In this document: positions 26,254-35,341 of the stretch, one piece after another | How positions within the stretch are numbered: position 1 is the first letter of the stretch | Layout of the letters: every line of letters begins with the position of its first letter | NCBI GenBank assembly: GCA_027483895.1 | Contig: JAIXTP010000022.1 | Span: forward strand, 1-64,000 | From: Hyphomicrobiales bacterium | GTDB lineage: Bacteria; Pseudomonadota; Alphaproteobacteria; Rhizobiales; Beijerinckiaceae | DNA length: 64,000 nucleotides | Reading direction: 5' to 3' | Program-made: the position numbers and the translations under genes | Notes under the pieces: generated by a model | Database searches by the model: none | The model's input: the letters and a program-made list of their open reading frames with translations, nothing else | Told to the model about the DNA's origin: nothing

Positions 26254-28638
26254 CTAGCCGATCCGACCCAAGGCCCGCAGGATCCGCTCCGGCGTCGCCG
26301 GCATCGTGAAGATCTCGGCATCGAAAGGGCTCATCGCATCGTTGATCGCGTTGAAAACGGCGGCGGGGGCCCCTGCGGTTCCCGCCTCGCCCGCACCCTT
26401 GGCGCCGAGCGTGGATGTCCGCGTGGGCGTCTCGACATGCGCGACCCGGATATCGGGCAGGGTGGCGGACGACGGCGTGAGATAGTCGACGAGACTGCCG
26501 TTCACCAATTGGCCGTTCTCGTCGTAGAGGCATTCCTCGTAGAGCGCCGCACCGATCCCCTGCGCGATGCCGCCGCGCATCTGCTCGTCGACGAGCATGG
26601 GGTTGATGATGCGCCCGCAGTCTTCCACCGCCCAATGTTCGAGGAGCCGGACGATGCCGGTCTCGACGTCGAGTTCGAGATGCGAGGCCTGGAAGCCGTT
26701 GGTGAAGACGAAGGTGTCCGTGAGCTGGGTGAAGTGCCCGCTCGCGCTCAGGAGCGGCTGCAGATCCTTCGGCAGCTGGTCCGGCTTGAAATAGGCGATG
26801 TCGGCGATCTTGCGCAGATCGACCCGGCCTTCCGAAGAGCCCTTGGCCCCGACCATGCCCTCGCGGATGTCCAGATCGTCGGGTTCGGTCTGGAGCAGGG
26901 CGGCCGCGATGCGCAGGATGTTCTCGCGGAAGGCGGCGGCGGCCCGCAGCGCGGCCTCCCCGCCCACGCCAGCGCCGCGCGAGCCGTAGGTGCCGCCGCC
27001 ATAGGGAACCTGCGCCGTGTCGCCCATCACGATGCGGACATCCCCCTGCTTCAGGCCGGCGACGTCCGCGACGATCTGGCCGATGGCGGCGAGATTGCCT
27101 TGGCCCTGATCCGTGATGCTGATGGCGCAGGTGACGCGCCCGTCGGATTCGAGCTTGATCGTGCAGCCGTCCTGCGCCGAGACGCGGACATTGCCGACGC
27201 TGTAGAGCGCCGGGCCTGGATTGGTGAGTTCGATCACCGCCGCGAGCCCGATGCCGCGGAAGATGCCGCGCTTGCGCAATTCCGCCTGTTCGGCGCGCAG
27301 GCGCGGATAGTCCATCATCTCGACGAGCCGATCGAGGCAGCGGTGATGCGACAGCCCCTCGAAATGCAGTCCGGTGAGGGTGCGAAAGGGATAGGCGTCG
27401 TCGGGCAGCAGATTGCGGCGGCGGATCTCCACCGCGTCGATGCCGAGCCGACGCGCCGCGGATTCGATCAGCACCTCGCTCAGCGCCATCGCGATGGGAT
27501 GGCCGACGGCGCGGTACGCGCCCATCGGCGCCTTGTTCTGGAAGGCGAGGCGGAGCCGGCCTGAATAGGCCTTGAGGCCGTAAGGCGAGCCGGTGAGCGT
27601 GAGGACCTGCGACCCTTCGAGCACGGATGTGCGCGGATAGACCGACCACGGGCCGATGCCGCTCAGTGCGTCGACCCGCATCGCCAGCACGGTGCCTTCC
27701 GCGTCGAGATCCATCCGGGCGGCGACGGATTGGCCGCGGGCATGGATGTCGGAGACGAAGCTTTCGAGGCGGTCGCTGACGAATTTGACCGGCTTCTTCA
27801 AAAGCAGCGCGATCCCGCAGACCGCCATTTCGTCGGCATAGGTGTGCAGCTTGATGCCGAAGGAGCCGCCGACGTCGGGCGCGATCACGCGGATGTCGGA
27901 ATCGCCGAGGCCGTACATCGCGGCGATCGCGGCCTGCGTCTGGAACGGCGTTTGGGTGGATTGATGGACCGTGAGCCGCTCCTCCACGGGGTCGAAGGAG
28001 GCGACGATCGCGCGCGGCTCCAGCGGCACGCCGGTGTGGCGGGCGAAGGAGAAGTCCCGTTCGAGCGACAGCGCGGTCGCGGCTTCCGCGCCGGCATGAT
28101 CGCCCTGCCGGATCTCTGAGACGAAGGCGAGATTGTCGGGCAGGTCCTCGTGGACGCGCGGCGCTTCGGGCGCGAGCGCCTCTTCGGGGTCGGCGACGGC
28201 GGGCAGGTCTTCCCACTCCACGATCACGTGATCGAGCGCGTCTTCCGCCACGGCGCGCGAGGAGGCGACGACGGCCGCGACCGCCTCGCCCTGATGGCGG
28301 GCGATGCCGACCGCCATCGGATACTGCTTCGGCGCCTTCAGCTTCGGCAGATGATCGAGCTTCGCCTCGAAGGGACGTGCGATCCGCGCGAGGTCGTCGC
28401 CGGTGACCACGGCGACGACGCCGTCCCGCGCCAGAGCGGCGGACGGGTCGATCGCGAGGATTCGCGCATGGGCATGCGGGCTGCGCAGGAAGGCCACGTG
28501 AAGCAGGCCGGGCAGGTCGATGTCGGGCGTGTAGCGTGCCGCGCCGCGCGACAGGCGCTCGGCATTCGGGCGCGGCAGGGGCCGGCCGATATGGGTCATC
28601 TGCAGGCGGGCGAAGGCGCGCGTCTCGTCGGCGCTCAT
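26254..28638 (-). CDS. Molybdenum hydroxylase, molybdopterin-binding large subunit
   Basis: ATG at 28638 gives 794 residues, the usual size for CoxL/xanthine dehydrogenase-type large subunits. After the N-terminal Ald_Xan_dh domain it has PDVGGSFGIKLH and MGAYRAVGHP, and near the end GAKGAGEAGTAG, where the Glu is the catalytic base. The active loop AYRAVGHP differs from the AYxCSFR of true CO dehydrogenases, so this is an organic-substrate hydroxylase. It works with the iron-sulfur and FAD subunits and overlaps the former by 4 bases. It may hydroxylate a heteroaromatic ring or an aldehyde. Confidence 0.92.
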   Translation of the reverse strand: MSADETRAFARLQMTHIGRPLPRPNAERLSRGAARYTPDIDLPGLLHVAFLRSPHAHARILAIDPSAALARDGVVAVVTGDDLARIARPFEAKLDHLPKLKAPKQYPMAVGIARHQGEAVAAVVASSRAVAEDALDHVIVEWEDLPAVADPEEALAPEAPRVHEDLPDNLAFVSEIRQGDHAGAEAATALSLERDFSFARHTGVPLEPRAIVASFDPVEERLTVHQSTQTPFQTQAAIAAMYGLGDSDIRVIAPDVGGSFGIKLHTYADEMAVCGIALLLKKPVKFVSDRLESFVSDIHARGQSVAARMDLDAEGTVLAMRVDALSGIGPWSVYPRTSVLEGSQVLTLTGSPYGLKAYSGRLRLAFQNKAPMGAYRAVGHPIAMALSEVLIESAARRLGIDAVEIRRRNLLPDDAYPFRTLTGLHFEGLSHHRCLDRLVEMMDYPRLRAEQAELRKRGIFRGIGLAAVIELTNPGPALYSVGNVRVSAQDGCTIKLESDGRVTCAISITDQGQGNLAAIGQIVADVAGLKQGDVRIVMGDTAQVPYGGGTYGSRGAGVGGEAALRAAAAFRENILRIAAALLQTEPDDLDIREGMVGAKGSSEGRVDLRKIADIAYFKPDQLPKDLQPLLSASGHFTQLTDTFVFTNGFQASHLELDVETGIVRLLEHWAVEDCGRIINPMLVDEQMRGGIAQGIGAALYEECLYDENGQLVNGSLVDYLTPSSATLPDIRVAHVETPTRTSTLGAKGAGEAGTAGAPAAVFNAINDAMSPFDAEIFTMPATPERILRALGRIG

Positions 28639-29114
28639 CGGTCGACGCCTCCCTTGCGGCGCTCGGCGGTCGCGGCCACCGCGTCGACGATCGCGTGATA
28701 GCCGGTGCAGCGGCAATAGTTGCCCGAGAGCCCGTCGCGGATCTCCTCGCGCGTCGCGTCGGGCTTCGTCTGGAGCAGTTCATGGGCGGTGAGCAGCATC
28801 GCGGGCGTGCAATAGCCGCATTGCAGCGCGTTGCGCTCGACGAAGGCCGAGCGGAGATCCTCCGTCTCGGCGGTCGAGCCTTCGAGGGTGCGGACGTCGC
28901 GGTCCTGCGCCTGCACGGCCAAAGTCAGGCAGCCCCGCACGACCTTGCCGTCGAGCACGACGGAGCAGCAGCCGCAGACGCCGTATTCGCAGCTTACCCG
29001 GACGCTCGGAAGATCGCCGCGGCTTCTCAGGAAGTCCGCGAGATGCGTGCGTGCCTCCACGCGGCCTTCGATCCGCGTGCCGTTGAGGGTCATCGAGACC
29101 GTGGTTTCCGTCAT
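28635..29114 (-). CDS. Molybdenum hydroxylase, [2Fe-2S] small subunit
   Basis: 159 residues with two iron-sulfur clusters: the plant ferredoxin-type cluster in CEYGVCGCCSVVLDG with the later Cys in VVRGCLTL, and the helical cluster in QCGYCTPAM and NYCRCTGYH. It passes electrons from the molybdenum centre to the FAD subunit. Start and stop each overlap the neighbours by 4 bases, so the three subunits are made from one transcript in the order M-S-L. Confidence 0.95.
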   Translation of the reverse strand: MTETTVSMTLNGTRIEGRVEARTHLADFLRSRGDLPSVRVSCEYGVCGCCSVVLDGKVVRGCLTLAVQAQDRDVRTLEGSTAETEDLRSAFVERNALQCGYCTPAMLLTAHELLQTKPDATREEIRDGLSGNYCRCTGYHAIVDAVAATAERRKGGVDR

Positions 29115-29992
29115 GCCGTTTCCGCGCGTTCGGCGGCACGGGACAGGAGGCGGCGGGTCAGCACCTCGGCCAACCGCAGCCTGTAATCCGCGCTCGCATG
29201 GTGGTCTTCGGCGGGTTCGAGCTCCTCGGCGAGGGCCCCCGCGGCGGCCGCCCCGGCCTCGTCGACCGTCATGCCGATGCAGGAGGCCGCGAAGGTCTCG
29301 GCCCCGAGCGGCGTCGGCCCGAGCCCGAGAAAGCCGAGCTTCAGGGAAGCGATCCGCGGGCCGTCGAAGCGGGCGGCCAAAGCCAGTCCGGCCATGGCGA
29401 AATCGCCCGGGCGCCGCGCGAATTCGTCGAAGACGTGCACTTCGCCCGGCTCCTGGGCCGGGATCTCGATCGCCGTGAGGATCTCGCCGGGCTCCAGCGC
29501 GGTCTCATAGACGTCACGGAAGAACGCGCGCGCGGGCACCACGCGCTCGCCCGCCGGGCTCTCGAGGATCATTTCGGCGCCGAGCGCGACGAGGCAGGCC
29601 GGCCATTCCGCCGCGGGGTCCGCAAGGCATGAACTGCCGCCGATGGTGCCCGCATTGCGGATGCCGGGATGCGCGATGAAGGGTGCGGCGGCCGCGAGCA
29701 GGTGAACGCGTTCGGCCGCGAGGGACGAATGCTCGATCTCCGCATGCGTCGTCAGGGCGCCGATCAGGAGCCCTCGCTCGGTCCGCGTAATGCCTTTCCA
29801 TGCGGCAATTCGTCCGATGTCGACGAGCAGATCAGGCGCGGAAAGACGCAGATTGAGCGACGCGACGAGGCTTTGCCCGCCCGCGATGACCCGGGCATCC
29901 CCTTCCGTCCCGGAGAGAAGCTCGAACGCCTCCTCCGGGGTCCGGGCGAGGCGATAATCGAAAAGCGGCGCCTTCAAGAGGGCTCCCTTCAT
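29111..29992 (-). CDS. Molybdenum hydroxylase, FAD-binding medium subunit
   Basis: ATG at 29992 (MKGALLKAPLFDYRLA) gives 293 residues; the frame extends further but would cross the LysR promoter. FAD-binding sequences are the pyrophosphate loop VIAGGQSLVASLNLR and TIGGSSCLADPAAEWPA. A CO_deh_flav_C-like domain follows from about residue 175. It heads the operon and is divergent from the LysR gene at 30081. Confidence 0.93.
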   Translation of the reverse strand: MKGALLKAPLFDYRLARTPEEAFELLSGTEGDARVIAGGQSLVASLNLRLSAPDLLVDIGRIAAWKGITRTERGLLIGALTTHAEIEHSSLAAERVHLLAAAAPFIAHPGIRNAGTIGGSSCLADPAAEWPACLVALGAEMILESPAGERVVPARAFFRDVYETALEPGEILTAIEIPAQEPGEVHVFDEFARRPGDFAMAGLALAARFDGPRIASLKLGFLGLGPTPLGAETFAASCIGMTVDEAGAAAAGALAEELEPAEDHHASADYRLRLAEVLTRRLLSRAAERAETA

Positions 29993-30024
29993 TCGCGTCG
30001 CCGCATCGAATATATCGGTGGGCG

Positions 30025-30043
30025 TTCTTTCAAGTCGAAAGAA
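30025..30043. promoter_or_regulatory. Candidate LysR operator between the hydroxylase operon and its regulator
   Basis: TTCTTTC and GAAAGAA form a perfect inverted repeat around AAGTC. It contains the T-N11-A pattern usual for LysR regulators. It lies 33 bases before the FAD-subunit start and 38 bases before the LysR start, a central place in the divergent promoter. Confidence 0.65.
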
Positions 30044-30080
30044 TGGAACGAAGCGTTCGACAAAGCAGAACGGTCCGACG

Positions 30081-30977
30081 ATGCCGCTCACCCATCTCCG
30101 GTATTTCGACGAGGTCGTGCGCTCCGGGTCCATCCGTATCGCGGCCGAGAAGCTGCACGTCGCCCCCTCGGCCGTCAGCCGGCAGATCAAGAACATGGAG
30201 GACGAATTGGGCGCGCCCCTGTTCGACCGCCATGCGCGCGGCGTCGCTCTGACGCCGGCCGGCGAGATCTTTGCCCGCTACGTCCGCGGCGCACTGCTCG
30301 ATCAGGGACGGGTCCATTCCGAGATCGAGGACCTCAGGGGCTTGCGGCGCGGGCACATCCGCATCCACGCGGTGGAAGGCGTGGTGGCTACGCCGGTCAC
30401 GATGGCGCTCTCCGAATTCCGGGAGAAATTCGGCGGCGTGACGGTTCGCCTCACCGTGAGCGGGACGGACGACATCATGCGCGCCGTGCGCGACGGCGAG
30501 ACCGATATCGGCGTCGCCTTCACCTCGGATCCCGATCCTTGGGTGCGGTACGAGGCGCGTTTCCGGCACCCGCTCTGCGCGGTGCTGCGGCCCGATCATC
30601 CGTTGGCCGGAAAGACCCGCCTGAGCCTGGCCGAGACGCTCGATTTTCCCTATGCCGTTCCCGAGAAGAATTTCGGCATCCGGGCGCTGCTCGATGCGCA
30701 AGCGCGCTCGGCAAAATGGCCGCTCAAGCCCGGTCTCGTCACGAATTCGATCGAGGCGATGCGCGGGTTTGCGCGCGAGGGGCACGGCATCACCTTCCTC
30801 CCGGCGATCACGGTGGCGCGCGAGGCCGAACGCGGCGAGGTGAAGGCGATCCCGCTCTCGGACCGCGAGATGCAGAAGGCCAGCGTGGATCTCTGCGTGC
30901 AGCAGGACCGCCGTCTGCCCAAGGCCGTCGAGGAATTCCTCGCGGTCCTTCACCGCATCCTGCATGACGGTCGCTGA
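30081..30977 (+). CDS. LysR family transcriptional regulator
   Basis: ATG at 30081 (MPLTHLRYFDEVVRSGSI) gives 298 residues with the helix-turn-helix at about 1-60 (IRIAAEKLHVAPSAVSRQIK) and the two-lobed effector domain from about 85. It is divergent from the molybdenum hydroxylase genes and most likely activates them when bound to substrate or product. The stop is only 5 bases from the convergent gene ending at 30983, with no terminator seen. Confidence 0.93.
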   Translation: MPLTHLRYFDEVVRSGSIRIAAEKLHVAPSAVSRQIKNMEDELGAPLFDRHARGVALTPAGEIFARYVRGALLDQGRVHSEIEDLRGLRRGHIRIHAVEGVVATPVTMALSEFREKFGGVTVRLTVSGTDDIMRAVRDGETDIGVAFTSDPDPWVRYEARFRHPLCAVLRPDHPLAGKTRLSLAETLDFPYAVPEKNFGIRALLDAQARSAKWPLKPGLVTNSIEAMRGFAREGHGITFLPAITVAREAERGEVKAIPLSDREMQKASVDLCVQQDRRLPKAVEEFLAVLHRILHDGR

Positions 30978-30982
30978 GGGCG

Positions 30983-31807
30983 TCAGGCTCCCGCGATCGA
31001 GATCGCGGACCCGCCGGTCCGCACGAAATTGACGACGCTGTAGGCCGTCACCGCAGAGGTCTTCGGATTGTCCGGCAGAGGCTTCGCCTCGATCTCGAAG
31101 CTCGCATCGGCCAAGGCCGAGCGGATCTCCAGCCGATGGATGTTCCGGCCGCCGGACGGGTCGGCGATCAGCAGGACCTCGGTGGCGTCGAAGCCGGATC
31201 CGGCGAGCGAGACCGTGGCCGCGACATTGGCGTTCTTCGGAAACAGGCCGACGGCTTCGCGCGCGGAGCCGCGGAAGAAGGTCGCGGGTTCGCGGAGGTC
31301 GGACAGCGCGACCAGCTTTTCGGCATGCGTGCCCTTCCAGGCGGCCGGCGGCTTGATGCCGATGTAGCGCACATCGACGGGGCCCGCCGCGGCCGCGGCC
31401 TGCAGCACGTCCAAGGCGCCGATCGCGCCGCTCGCGACGAGAAGCTTCCTGCCGGTCTCGCCGACGGCGCGGCGCAGCCGGTCTTCCAATCCGCGATCGC
31501 CGAGGGCGCCGGAGGACACGATCAGAAAATCCCGACCCGAGCGCAGAACGGCTTCGCCGAACTGCGCCACGGCCGCATGGCCCGCGGTCTCCACGACGAG
31601 TTCGACCTCGGCCGGGATCTCATCGATCCGGGAGACCGCCGCCACGCCCGAGGGCATCATCGCCGCCGTCTCGGCGACCTTCTCGGCGCGGACCAGTACG
31701 GCCGCGACGGGGATCCCGTCCTCGGAAAGCCGGTGCAGCACCGTCCGCCCGAGGCCTCCGAAACCGATGATCGCGATCCCGCGCCCGCGCGCCGTGTCCT
31801 TCGCCAA
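30983..31807 (-). CDS. Aspartate dehydrogenase family protein
   Basis: A TTG at 31807 after GGGAG fits best and gives 274 residues; an ATG at 31864 would give an atypical arginine-rich extension. The Rossmann motif IAIIGFGGLGRTV lies at the N-terminus. The C-terminal domain carries VGLFPKNANVAATVSLAG, ADPSGGRNIHRLEI and NPKTSAVTAYS, as in L-aspartate dehydrogenases, with the catalytic His in NIHRLEI. The known reaction is NAD(P)-linked interconversion of L-aspartate and oxaloacetate via an imine. In this split transketolase operon, another amino or oxo acid may be used. Confidence 0.83.
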   Translation of the reverse strand: MAKDTARGRGIAIIGFGGLGRTVLHRLSEDGIPVAAVLVRAEKVAETAAMMPSGVAAVSRIDEIPAEVELVVETAGHAAVAQFGEAVLRSGRDFLIVSSGALGDRGLEDRLRRAVGETGRKLLVASGAIGALDVLQAAAAAGPVDVRYIGIKPPAAWKGTHAEKLVALSDLREPATFFRGSAREAVGLFPKNANVAATVSLAGSGFDATEVLLIADPSGGRNIHRLEIRSALADASFEIEAKPLPDNPKTSAVTAYSVVNFVRTGGSAISIAGA

Positions 31808-31891
31808 TGCAGCGTCTCCCGTTCGTTCCGCCCCGAATAGCGCCGATCTACGCCGTGGCGGCAAGTCGTTCTTTCGGGAGCGGGGCGCGGT

Positions 31892-32893
31892 TCAGCGGAT
31901 CTTGGCCAGCGCCGTGCGGGCGACCTCCACGATCCCGGCCGTGTCCAGCTTGTAATGCGCATAGAGGTGGGTCGGCGGGGCGATGAGGCTGTATTCGTCG
32001 TGGATGCCGTGGCGGACGAGCCGGATCCCGCAGCCCTCGTCGCACAGCACTTCCGCGACCGCCGAGCCGAGGCCGCCGAGGACGTTGTGCTCCTCGGCCG
32101 TCATCAGGATCTTGCTCCTGCCCGCCGCCTTGAGGATCGCCTCGCGGTCGAGCGGCTTGATCGTCGCCATGTCGATGACGCCGACCGAACGGCCTTCCGC
32201 ATTCAGGATTTTCGCCGCTTCCAGCGAAGGATGGACGGGGAGGCCGCAGGCGATGATCGTCAGTTCCTCGCCGATGCCGTGCTCGATCGCCTTGCCGATC
32301 GTGAAGGGCGTGCCCTTGGCGTAGACGTCCGGCTCCCGGCCGCGGCCGATGCGGAAATAGATCGGCTCGGGCCAATCCTTCGAGGCCTTGATCGCTTCGG
32401 CGAATTGGGGCCCGTCGGCGGGCGAAATCACCGTGAGATCGGCGATGGCGCGGGTGGTGGCGATGTCCTCGGTCGCATGATGCGACGTGCCGTAGAAGCC
32501 GAGCGAGATGCCCGTGTGGTGCCCGACCATGCGGACGGGCTGGGCGCAATAGGCCACGTCCATCCGGATCTGCTCGCAGCAGAGCAGCCCGAGAAAGGAC
32601 GCGAAGGTCGCGACGAAGGGCACGTGGCCGGTGGTGGCGAGGCCCGCGGCCGCGGTCACCATGTTCTGCTCGGAGATGCCGAAGCTGATGTAGCGCTCGG
32701 GATAGCGCTCGGCGAAGCGGTTCAGACCGTTCGAATATTGGAGATCGGCGGAACCCGCGATGACGGGCACGCCCGCCTCGACGAGAGCGAAGAGGCCTTC
32801 GGAGAAGTGGTCGAGGCCCGGATTGACGGCGTTCAGCGCCCGGTACTGCCAAGAGCCTTCGGCGAGCGTGTCCTTGGTGAGAAAGGCGGTCAC
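31892..32893 (-). CDS. Transketolase-like C-terminal subunit (first pair)
   Basis: A 333-residue protein with the pyrimidine-binding and C-terminal domains of a split transketolase. The conserved Glu that activates thiamin diphosphate is in SFGISEQNMVTAAAG, and the GHHTGISLGFYGTSHHATED region is typical. It lies 1 base after the N-terminal half and presumably forms an alpha2beta2 enzyme with it. Transketolases move a two-carbon ketol unit between sugars or aldehydes. Confidence 0.92.
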   Translation of the reverse strand: MTAFLTKDTLAEGSWQYRALNAVNPGLDHFSEGLFALVEAGVPVIAGSADLQYSNGLNRFAERYPERYISFGISEQNMVTAAAGLATTGHVPFVATFASFLGLLCCEQIRMDVAYCAQPVRMVGHHTGISLGFYGTSHHATEDIATTRAIADLTVISPADGPQFAEAIKASKDWPEPIYFRIGRGREPDVYAKGTPFTIGKAIEHGIGEELTIIACGLPVHPSLEAAKILNAEGRSVGVIDMATIKPLDREAILKAAGRSKILMTAEEHNVLGGLGSAVAEVLCDEGCGIRLVRHGIHDEYSLIAPPTHLYAHYKLDTAGIVEVARTALAKIR

Positions 32894-32894
32894 G

Positions 32895-33776
32895 TCAGAT
32901 CTCCCGCGCCATGATTTCGGCGATCGCGCGCTCGGCGTCCGAGGGGACGAGATAGCCGAGATGCCAGCCGGGTTCGGTTTCCATGTGGTCGACGCCCTTG
33001 CCCTTGATCGTCTGCGCGATCACGCAGGCGGGACGCTCGCGCGTCTCGTCGGCCTTGAGGCGACGGAGCAGGGGAACCAGTGCGTTCAGGTCGTGACCGT
33101 CGACGACATGCGTCTCCCAGCCGAAGGAGCGCCACTTCTCTTCTAGCGGCTCGATCCCGATGACGTCGTCCACGCGGCCGTCGAGCTGCCAGCCGTTGCG
33201 GTCCACGATGGCGACGAGGCGCGAGAGCTTGTGCGCGGCGGCGAAGAGCGCGGCCTCCCACACCTGACCTTCCTGCATCTCGCCGTCGCCGGTCATCACG
33301 AAGGTGGTGAACTTCTCCTTCGCGAAACGCCCGCCCCAGGCCATGCCCGCGCCCGCCGAAAGCGCGTGGCCGATCGAGCCGGAGCTGAAATCGATGCCCG
33401 GCACCTTGCGCATGTCGGGATGGTCGCCGAGCGGATTGCCGAGGCGGGTATAGCCGTCGAGCGTCTCCTTCGAGATGAAGCCGTATTCCTCGAGGATCGG
33501 GAACAGGCCCACGGCCGCGTGGCCCTTGCCCATCAGGAAGCGATCGCGCGACGGCCAGCCCGGCTCGCCCTTCTTGAGGCTCATCACGTCGTAATAGAGC
33601 GCGGCGAAGATCTCGGCCGCGGAGAAGACCGACGAATAATGGCCGACCTTGGCGATCTCGATGAGCCTGATCGTCTCCAGCCGGATGAAGCGGGCCTTTT
33701 CGCGCAACCGCGCCAGATCCCGGGGATCCAACGCGTAGTCATTGGTGAGCCGGGAAGTCTGCTCTGGCGCTTTCAT
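32895..33776 (-). CDS. Transketolase-like N-terminal subunit (first pair)
   Basis: ATG at 33776 (MKAPEQTSR) gives 293 residues. The thiamin diphosphate-magnesium motif is TGDGEMQEGQVWEAALFAAA ... NGW (Asp and Asn as Mg ligands), with GKGHAAVGLFPIL as the His loop and VGHYSSVFSAAE at the start. It is the first gene of the leftward operon with its C-terminal half and an aspartate dehydrogenase homologue. The operator-like motif at 33816-33836 lies 40 bases upstream. Confidence 0.92.
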   Translation of the reverse strand: MKAPEQTSRLTNDYALDPRDLARLREKARFIRLETIRLIEIAKVGHYSSVFSAAEIFAALYYDVMSLKKGEPGWPSRDRFLMGKGHAAVGLFPILEEYGFISKETLDGYTRLGNPLGDHPDMRKVPGIDFSSGSIGHALSAGAGMAWGGRFAKEKFTTFVMTGDGEMQEGQVWEAALFAAAHKLSRLVAIVDRNGWQLDGRVDDVIGIEPLEEKWRSFGWETHVVDGHDLNALVPLLRRLKADETRERPACVIAQTIKGKGVDHMETEPGWHLGYLVPSDAERAIAEIMAREI

Positions 33777-33815
33777 GAATCTCAACTCCGCGAAGGCACT
33801 CTTGCTTCGCGCCCC

Positions 33816-33836
33816 TGCATGATCGATCATATATCT
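33816..33836. promoter_or_regulatory. Operator-like motif, copy 1 (shared with 35297-35317)
   Basis: A 21-base string centred on the palindrome ATGATCGATCAT and followed by ATATCT. It recurs with one substitution upstream of the GntR gene at 35342. Here it lies between the divergent transketolase operon and the MmgE/PrpD gene. It is a good candidate operator for that GntR regulator. Confidence 0.6.
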
Positions 33837-33949
33837 ACGGTCTCGACATTGGTCGTGCAATACGGTCGGGACCCGTTTCGACCCGGCCGCCGTCGCCCGC
33901 CGATCGGGCCGGGGCGGGCGGGACCGCCCGAGAAAAGAGGGTCGAAGCG

Positions 33950-35242
33950 ATGCCCGGGTCCGCCGTCCGTTTCCACTGGAACGCTTTGCCCGACGCGGTT
34001 CGCCGCCGGTCGATCCTGCTGGTGCGCGATCTTCTCGCCGCCTCCGTGCCGGGATCCGATCTTCCGGCCGCGCGTGTCTCTGCCTCGTGGGCGCTCAAGA
34101 CCTTCGCGCAAGGCTCGTCCACGATGCTCGCCACCGGCGAGAAAACGAGTGCCGCGGGCGCCGCGTTCGCGAACGGGGTGCTCTCGGACACGTTGGCCCT
34201 CAACGACGGCCATGTGCTGGCCAAGGGCCATCCGGGTGCGAACGTCATTCCCGCGACGCTGGCCTTCGCCGAGGAGGTCGACGCGTCCACCACGGCATTC
34301 CTGACCGCGGTAGTCTACGGGTACGAGGTGGCCGTCCGCGCCGCGATGGACCTTCACCGACGCATGCCGCTTTATCGCGGGGCGGGCGCTTGGGGCGGCA
34401 TCTCTTCCGCGGCTGCCCTCTGCCATCTCGCGGGCGAGTCCGACGAAATCCTCGCGCGGGCGATCGGCCTCGCCGAATATCACGCTCCCTACACGCCGCT
34501 GCTCCGCTCGCTGCATCGGCCGGCCATGACGAAGGACGCGATCGGCTGGGGCGCGATGGAGGGCGTGATGTCCTTCGAACTCGCCCGCTCCGGCTTCACC
34601 TCGCTCGAAAGCGAGTTCCTCGGCTCCGGCGCGCTGGACGATCTCGGCGAAAGGTGGCTGTGCCTCGAAGGCTATGTGAAGCCGTTCCCCGTGATCCGTC
34701 TCGCCCAGCCGGCGCTCAAGGCGGCGCTCATGCTCCGTGAACGCCACGCGCTCCGCGCTGAAGACATCCGGCGCGTGACCGTCCGGACCTTCGTGAACGC
34801 CGCGGGCCTGCCGAAGCTGATTCCCGCCGATCCGGACCAGGCGCAATACGGCCTCATATGGCCCGTCGCCTACGCGCTCGCGCATGGACGATACGACGTC
34901 GAAGCCACGACGGACGGCTTGGCGGACGAAGCGGCCGCAGGGCTTTTTTCCCGCATCGAGGTCGCCGTGCACGACGCCTACGAGACGCAGTACCCGGCGC
35001 GGCGCTTCGCGGACGTGACGATCGAAACCATGGCGGGGGAGACCCATGCCTCGGGCCCGGTGGAGCCCGACGGCGAAGCGGGCGACCCGGCTTGGGAAGG
35101 GCATGTCGACGCGAAGTTCCGTCGTCTGGTCCCCGGCATCCGTGCGCTGCCGCTCGAAGAGCCCGTTCGCGACATGGGTCTCGGCTGGTTGGGCCGGGAC
35201 CGCCTCATCGCTGCCGCATGCCACGGTTCGGTCGCCGGTTGA
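33950..35242 (+). CDS. MmgE/PrpD family protein
   Basis: The 430-residue protein has the family layout: a large helical domain with AGAAFANGVLSDTLALNDGH and KGHPGANVIPATLAFAEE, followed by a smaller alpha/beta lid domain from about 250 with FVKPFP-like GYVKPFPVIRLAQPAL. Family members include 2-methylcitrate dehydratase, cis-aconitate decarboxylase and others, acting on small polycarboxylates. No propionate-cycle genes are present, so a methylcitrate role is not supported. It is divergent from the transketolase/aspartate dehydrogenase operon and shares its operator motif. Confidence 0.87.
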   Translation: MPGSAVRFHWNALPDAVRRRSILLVRDLLAASVPGSDLPAARVSASWALKTFAQGSSTMLATGEKTSAAGAAFANGVLSDTLALNDGHVLAKGHPGANVIPATLAFAEEVDASTTAFLTAVVYGYEVAVRAAMDLHRRMPLYRGAGAWGGISSAAALCHLAGESDEILARAIGLAEYHAPYTPLLRSLHRPAMTKDAIGWGAMEGVMSFELARSGFTSLESEFLGSGALDDLGERWLCLEGYVKPFPVIRLAQPALKAALMLRERHALRAEDIRRVTVRTFVNAAGLPKLIPADPDQAQYGLIWPVAYALAHGRYDVEATTDGLADEAAAGLFSRIEVAVHDAYETQYPARRFADVTIETMAGETHASGPVEPDGEAGDPAWEGHVDAKFRRLVPGIRALPLEEPVRDMGLGWLGRDRLIAAACHGSVAG

Positions 35243-35296
35243 GGCGCGCGGTCGCGCCTTTGCGTCGTTGTGCGGCGGCATCTTGATTTCATAATC

Positions 35297-35317
35297 TGCA
35301 TCATCGATCATATATCT
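35297..35317 (+). promoter_or_regulatory. Operator-like motif, copy 2, upstream of the GntR gene
   Basis: This 21-base string, including CATCATCGATCATATATC, matches copy 1 at 33816-33836 at 20 of 21 positions and stands 25 bases before the ATG of the GntR gene. Autoregulation by that protein is the simplest reading. Confidence 0.6.
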
Positions 35318-35341
35318 TGATCGCCGCGGAGTGCGCGCAAG

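Noticed and set aside
26254..29992. Carbon monoxide dehydrogenase (form I)
   Set aside because: The subunit set is right, but the active-site loop is AYRAVGHP rather than AYxCSFR, so CO oxidation is not supported.
33950..35242. 2-Methylcitrate dehydratase (propionate cycle)
   Set aside because: No methylcitrate synthase or methylisocitrate lyase of the usual type is adjacent; only family membership is supported.
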